A stretch of 64,000 nt of DNA, taken from Pseudevernia furfuracea (Eukaryota > Ascomycota > Lecanoromycetes > Lecanorales > Parmeliaceae). The notes beneath the pieces are model-generated. The model saw only the letters and a program-made list of their open reading frames with translations. It was not told the origin of the DNA and ran no database searches. Positions 1 through 11,586 of the stretch are shown one piece after another (position 1 is the first letter of the stretch; each line of letters starts with the position of its first letter). The translations under genes were made by a program, and so were the position numbers. The stretch lies in NCBI GenBank assembly GCA_022315425.1, contig JAIUPT010000013.1, positions 1,488,001 to 1,552,000 of the forward strand. The letters run 5' to 3'.

Positions 1-67
1 GATTTTCTGCAAGCTCTTTTTCCTAGGGTGGCAGCTGGTGGACGTCTTCGGAGCAATGTACAGTACC

Positions 68-376
68 TCAGCTGTTTGCCATAGCGATAAACAGCTCCGT
101 ATTATCGACTTTCCCGGCTTCTTGAACGACTGTGTGGGCGGATTCGAACTTTTTCAGAATGCTGTTACCTGAGTTGACGAGAGTTGTGACGACGGCAATG
201 ACGTTGTTGACAAGAACATGTTCGGCTAGGCTCTTTTCAATGTTTCTGTGGGTAGCCCACTCCTCTCGGGTCCCGAGGCCATTATGTTCGGCCTGAAGAG
301 ACGTGTTCTTGTGAAGAGACCTTCTGGACAACCGCAATGTCTTCACCTGTGACTTCAGTTGCCTCGCCATTCTCAA
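68..376 (-). CDS. Hypothetical protein, probable last exon
   Basis: A 102-codon open frame ends at position 68. Reading upstream, the frame stays open to a plausible acceptor (TTTTGCAG near 397-404), so this may be the 3' exon of a larger minus-strand gene. The product is charged and probably helical: basic at its start (repeated K/R), then a mixed stretch rich in N, E and V. I recognise no family. It lies downstream, on the same strand, of the AT-hook fragments at 643-1217 and might belong with them, but no joined model closes convincingly. It could also be a chance open frame. Confidence 0.3.
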   Translation of the reverse strand: MRMARQLKSQVKTLRLSRRSLHKNTSLQAEHNGLGTREEWATHRNIEKSLAEHVLVNNVIAVVTTLVNSGNSILKKFESAHTVVQEAGKVDNTELFIAMANS

Positions 377-642
377 CTGCTGGTGGACATCTTGTGGGCT
401 GCAAAACTATATATATAGATGCAGTGTGACTGTTGAAGTCTTCGCGTTATCGGCATCATTCTGTTTGAGAGGTGGTGCGGAGTAATTCGGTGATCTTGTT
501 CCTGAGTCTATCTCTCAACTATTATTATCAATGAGATTTGATGGATGGTCGCGCTCCTCCTGGCGGGTACGAAGTAACATAGGCTGGGGCTGCGTGTCCT
601 CTCTGAATTATCTCTCGACCTCCGTATTCCTTGAGACAGCTC

Positions 643-1217
643 TCAAAGAAGCCCACGGTGAACCATGCTGTTGGTGTCTGCAGAGTCTTCAGCTGCGTCG
701 TCATCGAATATCGTGATGACTGGGCTTGAGGAGACTTCTCCCCTCACTGCGATCTTCTTGTGAGGGTGGCCAGGTCCCTTCATTGTGCTGAGATCTATCA
801 ATCCTCGGTCTACATCGTCATCAGATTTCGTGATGGGTTGCGGCTCCCTTTCATGAGCCGCTCGAGAAGAGGGTCTAACCGGATCTCGTGCAGATCCCGC
901 AAGCCTTTCCATGGGTCGTTGATTGGGGTTGAAGTGATTTCTTCCCCCTGTGTGATTGCCTTGCGGGGGCGACCCCGCTTCTTAGACGTTGCGGATCCGG
1001 TCACTATGTTGATGTCGACAGCAGAGTCTTCAGCTGCGTCGTCATCGGGTATAGTGAAGACTTCTCCCCTCACTGCGATCCCCTTCTTGCGAGGGTGATC
1101 AGTTCCCTTCACTATGCTAGGATCTATCAATCCAGCTTCACCCGATGGTGGCAAGAGGTTTGGCGTGAGTCTTCGATGGATCTCACTTATTCTTTTAAAC
1201 TGATTTGCGTTTATCAT
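643..1217 (-). pseudogene. AT-hook protein fragment with an internal duplication
   Basis: Two overlapping minus-strand frames (1217-810 and 912-643) read as one protein interrupted by a frame change near 810-912. The upstream part has an AT-hook core (KKRGRPRKA), a minor-groove DNA-binding motif. Both parts carry the same module: a GLID...K..HP.KK segment, then AVRGEV, then an acidic DDDAAEDSA stretch. The module duplication matches a DNA-level direct repeat. The role is unknown; an AT-hook suggests chromatin association. The frame change could be a small intron, but I find no good donor/acceptor pair, so a decayed gene is more likely. No clear start context was found. Confidence 0.35.
680..1133. 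repeat. Direct repeat, two ~115-125 bp copies
   Basis: Copy A (about 680-804) and copy B (about 1021-1133) both begin GCAGAGTCTTCAGCTGCGTC and end near GATCTATCAATCC. They differ by substitutions and a short indel and lie about 340 bp apart. They correspond to the duplicated module in the minus-strand AT-hook-like reading. Confidence 0.75.
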
Positions 1218-3756
1218 GGTCGGGTTAATTGTCGACCAAAAAGGTTCTGCCTATTTGAGAGTGAGTATCATGATATACGCGAAGCAACAAAACTTACGTC
1301 TTCGCTACACACTATGTCTAAAGCCTGGAGAAAGCCTTCGGCCTCGGCCTTTCTCTTATTGGACGCCATCGTTAGAAGACACGATTTAAGCCTTCTAATA
1401 TCGAGTCCGATTTCAATCTTGATGCTTCTGGCGAGATATGGCTAGGTTCGAATTCGATGCACGAAGTGTAAGGACCAGTTGTATGACAAGTTGCAAACTG
1501 TGGGAGCATTGTGAAGGTGTGAAGCGAAAATTTCTCGGTGAGAATGTGTCATCACTTGGCTGTCATAGCTTTGAGACGCCTCAAATGCAGTCCTCCTTGT
1601 CCTTAGACATGCAAAGTATAATAGAATGTTGCCTAAGGTTGACATTGAGGTGCCTAAGAGCTAAACATCTTGCTTGTCCTTGCTCAAGAGAATCCACAAC
1701 CAAGACTTTCGCCAGCGAAGAATATCCGACCTGCGACATACTCTTTGACGACACATGTGATAGGCTCACAGAGATATGAGAAGGTAAAAAGGTAAGAGGT
1801 TTATATATGTATTGATGATATACAAGTTAAGAGTAGAAACTTAACAGTAGAAGAAAGCTGTATAAGACTCAGCAAGGAAGTAGCTGGTCCTCAGCTATGC
1901 CTGCCCACATGCTATGAAAAAAGAGAAGATGCATCGGTGGGAAAAATCAGCCTGCTTAAATACTGCCCAGTGACCACGGGGCGCTTGTAGGCGCCTAGTA
2001 TGTCACTGCAACTTGTCACTGTTGGTGTGTTAAATGCACTCGTGCGGACATTCACTGATTTTTTTCGACCGAGATCAGTATCTCATTGATCAAAACAAGG
2101 TTTTCGTTCACTGCTTAATTGATTTCAATGTGAAAATAATTCATCATAAGAGGATTCACATATACCTATGACTGCGATTCGTCACTATTTGTGTGTTAAG
2201 GGCACTCATACCGACATTCACTGCTTTTTTTCGACGGAGATTAGTGTTTCATTAATCGAGATAAAGCCTTGTATCACTACTTGCGTACGCTTTACCTAGT
2301 ATAAATGATATATAGAGACGGTTCATTCTGAGGGAAGTCACTCACATATAATATTTGGTCCTGCTTGACAGGGGATTAGTGGGCCTTAATATCGCATATC
2401 GCATATCACACTGCGGGTTTTGATGCTATTCATGGATTTAATAGACGTGTCCTTTGCAGGGTCGGGTCGCATTTGGGAGCAGCATAAGTAGCTGCATTCT
2501 ACCAGCGTTTGACTCTTCATTCGAATTGATCTCTTTTAGAGCAATAGCATTCTTTCGTCCCGCCCGCCCACGTCTGTTCTATGTGTATAGCTTCGTTTTT
2601 TACTTCAGGTCTATGCTTCTATAAGCATGGGAGTTTTTCTAGCGCTGAGGTACGAGAACACGCCTGCTCAGGTCTCTGTTGGCTCAAGATCCTGGCGTTG
2701 GGACGGCTCAATCAACTATCTACGTTCTGCATAGCCTCATGTCTTGTCGAATTATTCTATTTGTCACGTGGGAAGAAATTAAGAAGACTAAATATTGATA
2801 GAATCAGGCTTTTCGTATTAAAATGCTTTATCCTCGGTAGAAAGAATCACACATTCATAGGGAATGATCTCTTCAAATAGTCCTTCATCTGCAAATGTTA
2901 CTGAATAACTTCTCTTTAAGAGAGCTCAGAGTCCAAGAGGCTTCTGGGCGCCTACAAATTGAAATTTCTCCGCTTCGTCGTAGCTTTAAGGCGCTTTTAT
3001 ATATCGCTGTATCATCGCCTCTCTTAAAATTTGGAGTAGAGAAACCCACAGTGTTGTAGTCCGAAGTTGTAGATGTTGTCTATTGATAGAACAACTCTAA
3101 CTGGGAAACGATAGAGAATTAGGATTGTGAGAGAGAGGGATTGAGGCTGAGACTTCAAGAAACGCGAAGAGATTCGCAAGTGAAAAGGTCACATTACGCG
3201 TACTTTCGAATTTGAAGCCTTGTGTCTGATAGCTATACTAGTTTTCGAATGGAGTGAGATTCACTACATTATCTCTACTCTTGAACCAATATAAAGTCAG
3301 CAATTAGTATGTTGAATTAAATCTCCGACTGACTCTTGACCACAAGTCTTATTCCTAGAAAATATTGCGTAGGATATCAACAAACGAATTCAACGACAGC
3401 CATGTAACCATTAAAAAGAAAAATTTCCCAAACAACGAATAAATACCATGCCGGGCACCTAGATCGTTCCTCATTACCCACTGCTCCCAGTTGCGTAAAG
3501 CATCCTTCCGATACAGTTATTGAGTCGTAGCCTCCCAGATATGTCATTCATAGAACAGAGCTATGCCTGTAGCTCTTCCATCACAGGCCAATAAAATGGA
3601 CGCAGGAACACTCGCCAGCAAAGTGTATGCTATCTCTCTTCTCCCCTACACGAAGCACGATGAAAAGCCTCCCACGGGGCTGCCTCATACACCGATTCAC
3701 TCCTGATCTTACAAAACGGCATATTGATGTTGCGAGACAATCAAACAGCAGATGTC
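1218..3756. other. Gene-poor AT-rich stretch
   Basis: About 2.5 kb with no open frame that I can support. Short frames at 1438-1779 and 2581-2880 have no recognisable domain and no splice signals tying them together. The stretch holds a diverged direct repeat at about 1998-2265 and is more AT-rich than the coding parts of the window. Confidence 0.5.
1998..2265. repeat. Diverged direct repeat, ~95 bp units
   Basis: Unit 1 (about 1998-2098) and unit 2 (about 2164-2264) align over about 95 bp. Shared blocks include GTGTGTTAA, GACATTCACTG and a TTTTTTTCGAC core. Many differences are transitions, with some transversions. No coding potential is evident. Confidence 0.6.
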
Positions 3757-5748
3757 TCATCGAAGCTCAAAGACCTTCTTGGTGATCTGTCCATTGTGAC
3801 TTCGAGATCTGGCCAAGTCAAAAGACTCGCCATCCATAATACCATGGACATAGCACTCTCCAATGAATGTAAAATATTCCTCATCAGTCACCGGGTCCAC
3901 CATCCTTCGTAGGGCGACAGGTACACTACAACCATAGAGAATACACAAGAGGTCTCGCTTTTTCGACATCTCCGGAGCCAATCCGAGAAATTCATGTTCC
4001 GTTATGATGAGCCTTCTCATCCAAATTACCTCCTGAACTCTGCGAAGAAACTTCGCGACGACGGTGCTCTTGCCGTTGTGTACCAGTGTGCTTGTGCTTA
4101 TGTGTCCGCCTTTGACGCTTTGATTCAAAGCGGCTTTGCATGCTCGGGGATAGAACGTGGGAGGATTCACTCCGTTCGGCCCTCTGTCTGCAACCAAAGT
4201 GCGCCAGAATTCATCCGGTGGCAGCGCGGACATGTCGGTCCAGCCTCCAGCAGACAACCATTCATTGAGGATGATGCCGTCGGCCGCGTAAGGCTTCTTT
4301 TTCTTAATAGAGTCGATGACAAATCCCTCCACATACATGCTGCAGACTTTCGGACCTTCCCCAAACTTCCAATTGTCGGTGACTTTGAAGGATCCTGAAG
4401 CATTGTAGTTCCTCTTGCCCAGGCCGGGTGGCCCAACCAACGTGTCTGCATTTGCTCTACTATAGTTTCCGTCAGGACGCATTCCCCAGGCCGTTTTGGA
4501 GGTCGTGAGGAGCCAAGACGGGCGCTCGGTCTCTGCAATGCCATCTTCAGGCACCCACGGCCTACATATGATATCCAGAAACCCCTCGCCCTTGATGGTG
4601 AACCGGAGGAATTCTTTGCATACATCGAAAAATGGCTTTTTGTAGTCAATCATGAACCTGTTTTCTTCCACCGCCTGTATGAACTTGCGGGTTGCGAGCT
4701 TTTTGAGCTTCTGTTCATGCAAGGTCTGGGCCGTGGGCTCCGTCGTGACTTGAGACTGGGTCTCGACGAGACTCTCTTTGTTGCTCGTCGCTGCAGATGT
4801 GCGTATGCCCTTCGCCAGATTGAGTACAGCGTAGATGATATCGTGGGGTCGTGAGGCCTGGAATGCGGATAGATTGGAGATTAGAGCCTCTAATGAAAGG
4901 AGAAGTTCCAGAACCTGACCATTTTTGGATTTGCGGAAGAGATTACTGGTGGCATCCACAAGGCGAGTCGCCCCCAGAAACTTGATCTCGCCGAGGAAAT
5001 CCGGAATGTGGTCGAATAAATCTGAATTCATGATGCTTTTTGATATCGTGTGACTTTCCGATTCCACGGCCTCAAAGAGAGAAACAGCGTCAGCGAAGTC
5101 GGACCAGTCAACGTAAGCGTTGCCGCAATACAACGTTGCCCGGGCTGCGAGTGCGATTTCCTGGACGACCCAACGGCGACTAAACCAAGTCCTTCTCATA
5201 AGAGACGACAAAGCGGCCCATTCTTGCGGAGTTCTGCGGTCTGCTACCAGGCGGTCAAAGTCATCTAGGTTGACGATCCGGCTAATGAAGTTCAGAGCCA
5301 GGTTACTGTCCGGGCTTGCCTCTCCAAGCCAAACGCATACGCTTTCTGCTGTGCTATATACATCAGCCATAAGGCTGACCTGGGCGTTCTTTTCGTCATT
5401 ATTGTCCTGGTTGATACAAATGGCATCGATCCATAGCCTCCTTGGCCTATCAGGAAGCCGCAGCTGATTTAACGCTGCATGCAAGTTTGGCCTGACCCTG
5501 AAGGTTCCAGGAAAACCCTCTGTGTAGATCTTTATCTTGAAGCTAGCCTCTCCATTGCCCCAATGATAGGACAAGGCCTCATACGGAAGGGCTCGATCAA
5601 TGGGAGATGAGGCTTCCGGACTCTTCAAGGGACGTGTCGTAAGAGTACACTCAATTGAATCACCAAGGACACCTTGGCGTACAGTGAGCAGTCGAATATG
5701 CTTGGGCTGTGTCAAGGGGCAACTTTTATAATTATATTCCTCGCCCAT
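3757..5748 (-). CDS. HET-domain (heterokaryon incompatibility) protein
   Basis: Single-exon gene, 663 aa. The start at 5748 is chosen because family proteins begin just before a Y.Y.PL...IRLL segment, which follows this Met directly; the frame is open another 64 codons upstream but that part is unlike the family. The HET domain (about residues 55-205) shows its hallmarks: YEALSYHWG, then LWIDAICINQDN (about 105-116), then the VWLGE block (about 139-143). The rest is a long variable C-terminal region with no second domain that I recognise. HET proteins are fungal allorecognition factors whose activation triggers cell death after incompatible hyphal fusion; the partner here is unknown. No obvious NLR or other partner gene lies next to it. 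Confidence 0.9.
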   Translation of the reverse strand: MGEEYNYKSCPLTQPKHIRLLTVRQGVLGDSIECTLTTRPLKSPEASSPIDRALPYEALSYHWGNGEASFKIKIYTEGFPGTFRVRPNLHAALNQLRLPDRPRRLWIDAICINQDNNDEKNAQVSLMADVYSTAESVCVWLGEASPDSNLALNFISRIVNLDDFDRLVADRRTPQEWAALSSLMRRTWFSRRWVVQEIALAARATLYCGNAYVDWSDFADAVSLFEAVESESHTISKSIMNSDLFDHIPDFLGEIKFLGATRLVDATSNLFRKSKNGQVLELLLSLEALISNLSAFQASRPHDIIYAVLNLAKGIRTSAATSNKESLVETQSQVTTEPTAQTLHEQKLKKLATRKFIQAVEENRFMIDYKKPFFDVCKEFLRFTIKGEGFLDIICRPWVPEDGIAETERPSWLLTTSKTAWGMRPDGNYSRANADTLVGPPGLGKRNYNASGSFKVTDNWKFGEGPKVCSMYVEGFVIDSIKKKKPYAADGIILNEWLSAGGWTDMSALPPDEFWRTLVADRGPNGVNPPTFYPRACKAALNQSVKGGHISTSTLVHNGKSTVVAKFLRRVQEVIWMRRLIITEHEFLGLAPEMSKKRDLLCILYGCSVPVALRRMVDPVTDEEYFTFIGECYVHGIMDGESFDLARSRSHNGQITKKVFELR

Positions 5749-6902
5749 TGCGAAGCGAAGTTGTGAATTGAAAGACAGGTAATTGTGAATTGATCCCCTT
5801 GATTCTCGTCGCCGGTTTAGCCGAGTGCCCTGGTGAGGGGCGAAATATGGCGGAAGGGCGGTACATTCTTGTAAATAGGGCGGGAACGCGAGGTTGGTAT
5901 TTGAGGACCGTGGTGCTGGAGCACCACACCTCCACATCAAAGGTGGGGTTACATCTCGACATAAACAAAGCCTCAGGGAAAAAATCTAGAACGATTCCCG
6001 GCCGCTCGCACGCTGTCTCACCCCTCCACTTGAAGTTGGGGGCGCTCATCACCACTGCACCAGGGCGTTATGTGGCCCCCATTAAGGAAGGTGTTGCCCC
6101 GAATGTAGAAAGTCCAGTATTGGCTCCTTGCTCTATTTATACTAGACTTGTGTTACTAGTATCTTCACTTGAGCAGTAAGCGCCGCTACACCCAATTATA
6201 TCGTAGACGGCTCGGGGTTCTGGATAAGTAAAGGGATTGGAAAAGACCCGCCACCATCTCAGAAGCGGATTCACGCATCTTTCTCCTCTGAAGCATTTTT
6301 TCATGTTTTCAAGACGATAATGCGATTGGACGGATGGACGAACGAAAGGAAGGGGCAAGCGGACTCAGGGCCTGCGCTGTTAGGGTTCCGTAGCCACCTT
6401 GCATCTCCTGAGCCTCATTATGCGGCTTATGCCTAGTAAGCACAGCATCTGGTTAGGCGTAGATATGGTACTCGATAGGTACTCCGTATAAGAATGAGAT
6501 ATTAATACAGTAGAAAGAAAGTAGAGAGGCTCAGAGGAAGCGGCGTCTACGGTGTGAGAAGTACAACATGGTGCTGAGCTAAGGTTGGTGGTAGAGATGT
6601 GACTTCCTCGGCTCCGAGGTGTCCGCATCCGCATCCCTGGTGTTCGCGCGATCCTAGCCATGTCCAGCGATTATGATGATTGTATCGTGTTGCTGTACGG
6701 AGTACAACTTCACAAAATTCTTTAGTTGCGCACTGCCGCCTGTTTCTATAGCATGGAGAGACCAGTGAAATCTCATGGGGCTGAGTGCCGAGACATAGCC
6801 AAGAAGAGGAGCCTTACTCGCCTGCGAACCTCTACACTTCACCTCGTCATCATTACAACCTGAAATTCGTCTACTGTACCTTGATATCTCATACCTTCCA
6901 CC
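5749..6902. other. Divergent intergenic region
   Basis: About 1.15 kb between the minus-strand HET gene and the plus-strand membrane-protein gene, so it should hold both promoters. The open extension of the HET frame (5749-5940) is read as 5' leader. I see no other gene. Confidence 0.5.
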
Positions 6903-8151
6903 ATGCTAAACTGGCTCGACAATGGCGGAGGCAACTCAGAGAACGCTTCCAGCGGCTTCCATAGCCTTCAGCTTGACATCGTCGGCTTGTGAGCTTTCTC
7001 GCCCTTCCTTCCGGCCTCATCCACGCTCAAAGATCGCTAACCATACTTCAAATAGTCTCGCGATTCTCGGTGAAGCCTCCGTCAAAGCAAATGCACAAGT
7101 CTCCACCCTCTCCAAGTTCTCTCTCCTCCCCCGACTCCTCCCTGCTCCTCAAGCCCTCATACGCACCTCGAGACCCGAAAGCCTCAAACCAGACACTGGC
7201 AAGGTGGTTGGTGCTCGCAGTGGTGGTATTCGGGACTTTACAAACCACATAGCACATCTAGTACACAGCATAGACCCTCTCCCAGCATATGCAGTCCGCT
7301 GCGAACGAATCAGCAAGCCCGATCCTACCTCTACAGTCTCAGCTGCAACCTGGGGACCCCTCGCATGGCTTTCCTTGCTGGGGACAGCTATGTCCGTCGC
7401 TCTCCTGGGTCTCTCCATAGGTCGGAATGATGGCTTCGCTCTACTCGCTACCATACTGCTGTCCCTCCTCTCCACCCTTATCGGCTTCGGTAGCCGTTGG
7501 AATCTTACCCTCAGGGGGAGGAAACAAAGTAGAAGGGTCCCTCGAGACAACATCATAATAAAATACCCGCACGGAGCCTTTTTAGTCGTCAAATGCGACG
7601 AAAACATTGCGAGAGAGCTATACTGGCATCCAGAAGAATGTCGGTACACATTCGGCGACACAACCTACAGAATCATCTCCCTCATCGGCACCATAACCCT
7701 CATGTTCGGCGTCATCTGCCTCGGTAACTCCACTCTCCCCCTCCAAATCGCCTTCGCGGCCGCCTACATGATCCTCAATGCCGCATACTGGGTGGTAGCC
7801 GCCCTACCCCCACGATGGCACTGGGATCTAACATGCTACCAAGTCACAAGGGAACCCTACGAAGGCGGAGAAGACCATGAGAGTTTCACCCAGGCGTTGT
7901 GGAAGGCCATAGCCATCACGCAGAGTGTGGAGTGGGTGAAGATCGGGCAGATAGCGCCGGTCAGCGAGGCGTGGAAGGCTTGGGTCGATATGGCTGGAGA
8001 GGTCGTGTGGAGAGAAAGGGCGAGATTGGAGGCTGAGGGGTTGAGCGGAGAAGGCTCCGATGATGAAAAGGGTGGGAAATTGCCGTTTTGGGATGCCGAG
8101 CAGGCGTTGACGGACTTTTTGAATCCAGACGAGGCTGCAAGGAACGTGTAG
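6903..8151 (+). CDS. Conserved fungal multi-pass membrane protein
   Basis: Two-exon model, 393 aa. Exon 1 is 6903-6988, the intron 6989-7055 (donor GTGAGC, branch GCTAAC, acceptor AATAG), exon 2 7056-8151; the phase closes exactly. The first ATG gives a start rich in N, G and S. An unspliced alternative begins at ATG 6922 in the exon-2 frame (409 aa). Hydrophobic segments occur around WGPLAWLSLLG, then a second helix ending GFGSRW, then a pair after TYRIISLIG and before ALPPRWHWD. A soluble central part and an acidic C-terminus (SGEGSDDEKGG) follow. I recognise it only as an uncharacterised ascomycete membrane protein. A second frame across 7056-7252 is also open and hydrophobic, so the N-terminal part is less certain. 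Confidence 0.75.
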
Positions 8152-8910
8152 TTGGCAAGGAGAGAAATACATTCAGCGGCGTCAGGTCTACGTTTAGCAA
8201 GGAGCAAAAGGTTGGGTTGGACGGGTCTATGACATTGATGAATCTACGACCGGCATAGCGTGCATGTTGAATAGGTATAGATTGATGTATGACGATATCT
8301 GGATCTTTACTCTTGTCTCTCAGACACCCCTGTTCAATTTGGCTCATCTACTTTGGCAATCGGTTTGACTGTTTCCAAGTGGATGATGACTCGTCCCTCG
8401 TTCCAAGAAATGTCGGCCTTCTCTTAAAGGGTAGACCTTCAAGGCTAGGTAGAAGCTGGCCATCTTCCTCGCAACTCGCTCGAATTCCGTGGTCCGGTAG
8501 GCGGTTGTGTAAGCCAAGGGTCCTGCATGGCGAGACCGGAATATATGATGGGAACGTCCCGTCGCACAGCGAGCATTGTGCATACCTAGCTACGCGTTTT
8601 ATCTTACCTGTTTTCCTCTGACTGTACAATATACGGGTTTCATGTCCTCGACTCGGGAGTACCTACCTGGGATCGATTTTAAGAAGATCTATTGCATAAG
8701 GTAGGGGAGCATTATTGTATATAAGCCAGGCGTTGGTTTTTCACTATTTCCTCTTCATGATCGTGATCGTGATCTGTTGCGTTCAATGGATTCACGGCCC
8801 AACCGCTGCAATCAGTTCCGCAAGAGCTCGCTATGTCCTGTTCGCAGCCTCGTTCGCGCTTCCTTTTGTTATGTGTCTTCCCGTCGTTGGATGAGTATAG
8901 CTCGCGCTTG

Positions 8911-10431
8911 CTATGTCTGTTCACTTTGTCCACTTCCAAGCTGAGGACTGCTTGCTGGCGAAGGGAAAGTCGGCCGTCTTTGCGGCTCGCATCTTGGGAA
9001 TCCGTCTTCGAGCCCCGATGCTTGTGATCTTCCTCCCATTTCCGTATCGACACGCCGAGGTGGATTGAGTTCAGGCTCAACGTCGTCTTCTGCATCTTGA
9101 ATAGCACCCGTCATCTCAAATGAGCTACGAGTGCGGACAAGGCTGAGCTGGGAGGAATGTGAGGGAGAATGCTCTTTCTTTCTCATTTCTTTCTTCTGGT
9201 CTGATAACCGGGTCAGCTGCTCTCTAGTCTGCTGGGAGAATGTTGAAGTGTGACTACATACCGTCGTATGCTTCCCTGAAGACCAGCACTATAGAGCTCA
9301 GAAGAAGAATAGGAACGATCTGGCCAAAACTCATGGCGTTCTCGTTGCCATTCATCTCTGATGTTGGGATCGCGCGGTCTTCTATGATGCCCCACAGACT
9401 ATATGCAAACCAGAAGGTGTCCAGTGCAAGGTTGCAGGTCCTTGAGCCAATGAGTGCCACCAGTGCGAAATACATCCAACTTATCGTGCTAACGGCCATG
9501 ATTAGTAGTGTGTAGCCGAATCGCGTCATGCTACCTTTGAAAGAAGTAGGGGTAGTCATATTCGACCTCTTCTCTTTTAGGCTTTTAATGGTTCGTTTTT
9601 GGGTCTCCCTCGGCTTCGCCTCAAGCCACAGTTCCAATAAACTTGTTGGCTGTTCGAACAGCACGAGTATGTTCATCGGATAGAAGATGCAGATCAGAGC
9701 GAGGCTCACAAACATCCAGTATCTCGGGGTGCCACCGATGTTCCCAATGAGATCGTCAAACAAGCACTGGGCGTCGTAAGGCCAACTGCCATACCATTCA
9801 TAGTGCCCTTGCATCACCGTAGAAGCGATCAGTAGTAAGGCCATGGAAATAATTAAAGCTACCCGCCAATTTCTAAGTACGGGTCTTTTTAGGAAGTAGT
9901 CTTGGAGCATATCCAGAGTTATCAAATGCACGGATGCCGAAAACCAAGCTAGGTCGTTGACCAAAGCGAAGTGGTAGACGGATATGGAGCAGTGTGTCCA
10001 GAAACCTGCAATGAGCACGGCCAGGCCGGTAAGGAGCTGCTGATCGCTGAGACTGAGGACCACTTTCTTTATGACTGGGACCCAGAAATCTCGTTTGCTA
10101 TCGGCAATTTTGAAGAGTCCTATTGTTTTGGCGGCTCTGTAGACCAAACGGTCAAAGGAGTTAATGGCTGGGGAATCAGAGTTTGTAAGGATGAGGTGCG
10201 CCCCGGAGAGACATAAGGTCATGAAGGCACTCCCTATGTAGACAGTGATGATCTACGACGTAGACCCCACACGTGAGCATCCATTTCCCGGAAGATAAGA
10301 AGTCGATGTCACCGAGTAGGATTAATTTGGAAGTATCCAAAACTCACTCCAATGCCAGCAATGTCAGGATCAGCTTGGTACATCTGCTCTGTACCATTTT
10401 GCCATGCAGTGCAATTGCCACAAAGCCCCAT
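8911..10431 (-). CDS. Fungal multi-pass integral membrane protein
   Basis: Three-exon model, 454 aa: exons 10431-10348, 10252-9262 and 9200-8911. The 95-nt first intron has donor GTGAGT and acceptor CGTAG. The 61-nt second intron has donor GTATGT, a CTGAC branch and acceptor TATCAG. Exon 1 ends in DPDIAGIG, a motif typical of an uncharacterised ascomycete membrane family, and SLSDQQLLTGLAVLIAGF near residue 120 is the other hallmark. About seven hydrophobic helices follow across exon 2, including one before WMYFALVALIG and a last one ending SSIVLVFREAYD. The C-terminal tail is polar, acidic and proline-rich, probably cytosolic. The function is unknown. The longest single frame starts at 10222 and misses the conserved N-terminus. 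Confidence 0.82.
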
Positions 10432-11586
10432 TGCTTAGATCGTAGATTTGCGAGGTACTTCTCAGTAGAGCGTCCCTTGGAAGGTTGGAGACAGAGAGAC
10501 AGAACATCGACAGTGCCAAGTTTTAGATACGCAATGCTTGTTCGGTGGAACTTGTTAGCTGCAATCCGTAGCAGTTACGGGAGGTACCCCATTTGGATTG
10601 CCATGTCGTGCGTAGCCTTGTCTTTGAAAGTGGCACTAATGCAAGCCACAGCAGCTGAGACTTGAATGAGCAACAACCTTTCCCAGTGTGCCAGCATCGC
10701 CTGTGTTTCTACGAGGCTCCGTCATGTCAAGAAGGCCTCCGCTTCTGGTCAGTCGTATCCATTTCCCTTGTGCTTTGCCTCCTCCTCACCATCCTTTTCC
10801 AAAGGCCTTCGCCTTTATTCTTCTAATCCACAAGCCCCCGGTCGATGATGCTTGGGGTGTGGATGAATAGATATGACGAGAGCGTAGTCTTCAGATGAGA
10901 AAAGTTCAACCGCTGATTATCGCCCTTTGATCTGGCAATCCGTGCAGAATTATTCATAAAGGCCGACACACTGCAGGATACGAAGCTAGAGGGGCTTGAT
11001 GAAAATCTTGGCCGCTTTGTATTGGCCAATGTGCTTTGTCCAAACTTGGCAATTTCCCAGCTGGCAGCTTCTCTTTCTTGACTCCCCCAGGTGCAATGCT
11101 ATTCAAACGCTACGTGTGAAGTCTCGCTTTCTAATGATGAAGGTACACTCGAGAATCTTATCCCCTTTGTTTTGAGTAATGAACTCCGACATTGGAGTAC
11201 TGATCACACTGCACACACTATTTGAGAGCGGAAGGCGGAGAGGCTATTCTCACTGTGACTTGCCTTGTTGTGACATGTATGTGAGGACAGGATGCTGATT
11301 GTTGCAGGGCTCCTCGGATATTCGATAGCTCAGCCCTACGGATAAATATCAAAAATGCGGGGAGAACATTGCCGTTGTCTCCTTCTCCTCTTCCTATCGG
11401 CACTCTACATCAACGTCATTGCCGGTTTTTGTAACCGACTTACCTACTTCAAACCCGACCATGTCTTGCAAATCTCGCCTTTTCCAAGTCCCTTTGCTGC
11501 TCGCTTTCTGTTAGTCACCCAGGCTCTCCTCATCCCCCCTCGAAACTGACTCTCCCAGACACAGACCTGTACAATCCACCTTGAAG
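10432..11586. other. Divergent intergenic region
   Basis: About 1.15 kb between the minus-strand membrane protein and the plus-strand MetE-like gene. Small frames (for example 10666-10870 and 10823-11029) look like chance openings. Pyrimidine-rich stretches before 11587 fit a fungal promoter or leader. Confidence 0.45.
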
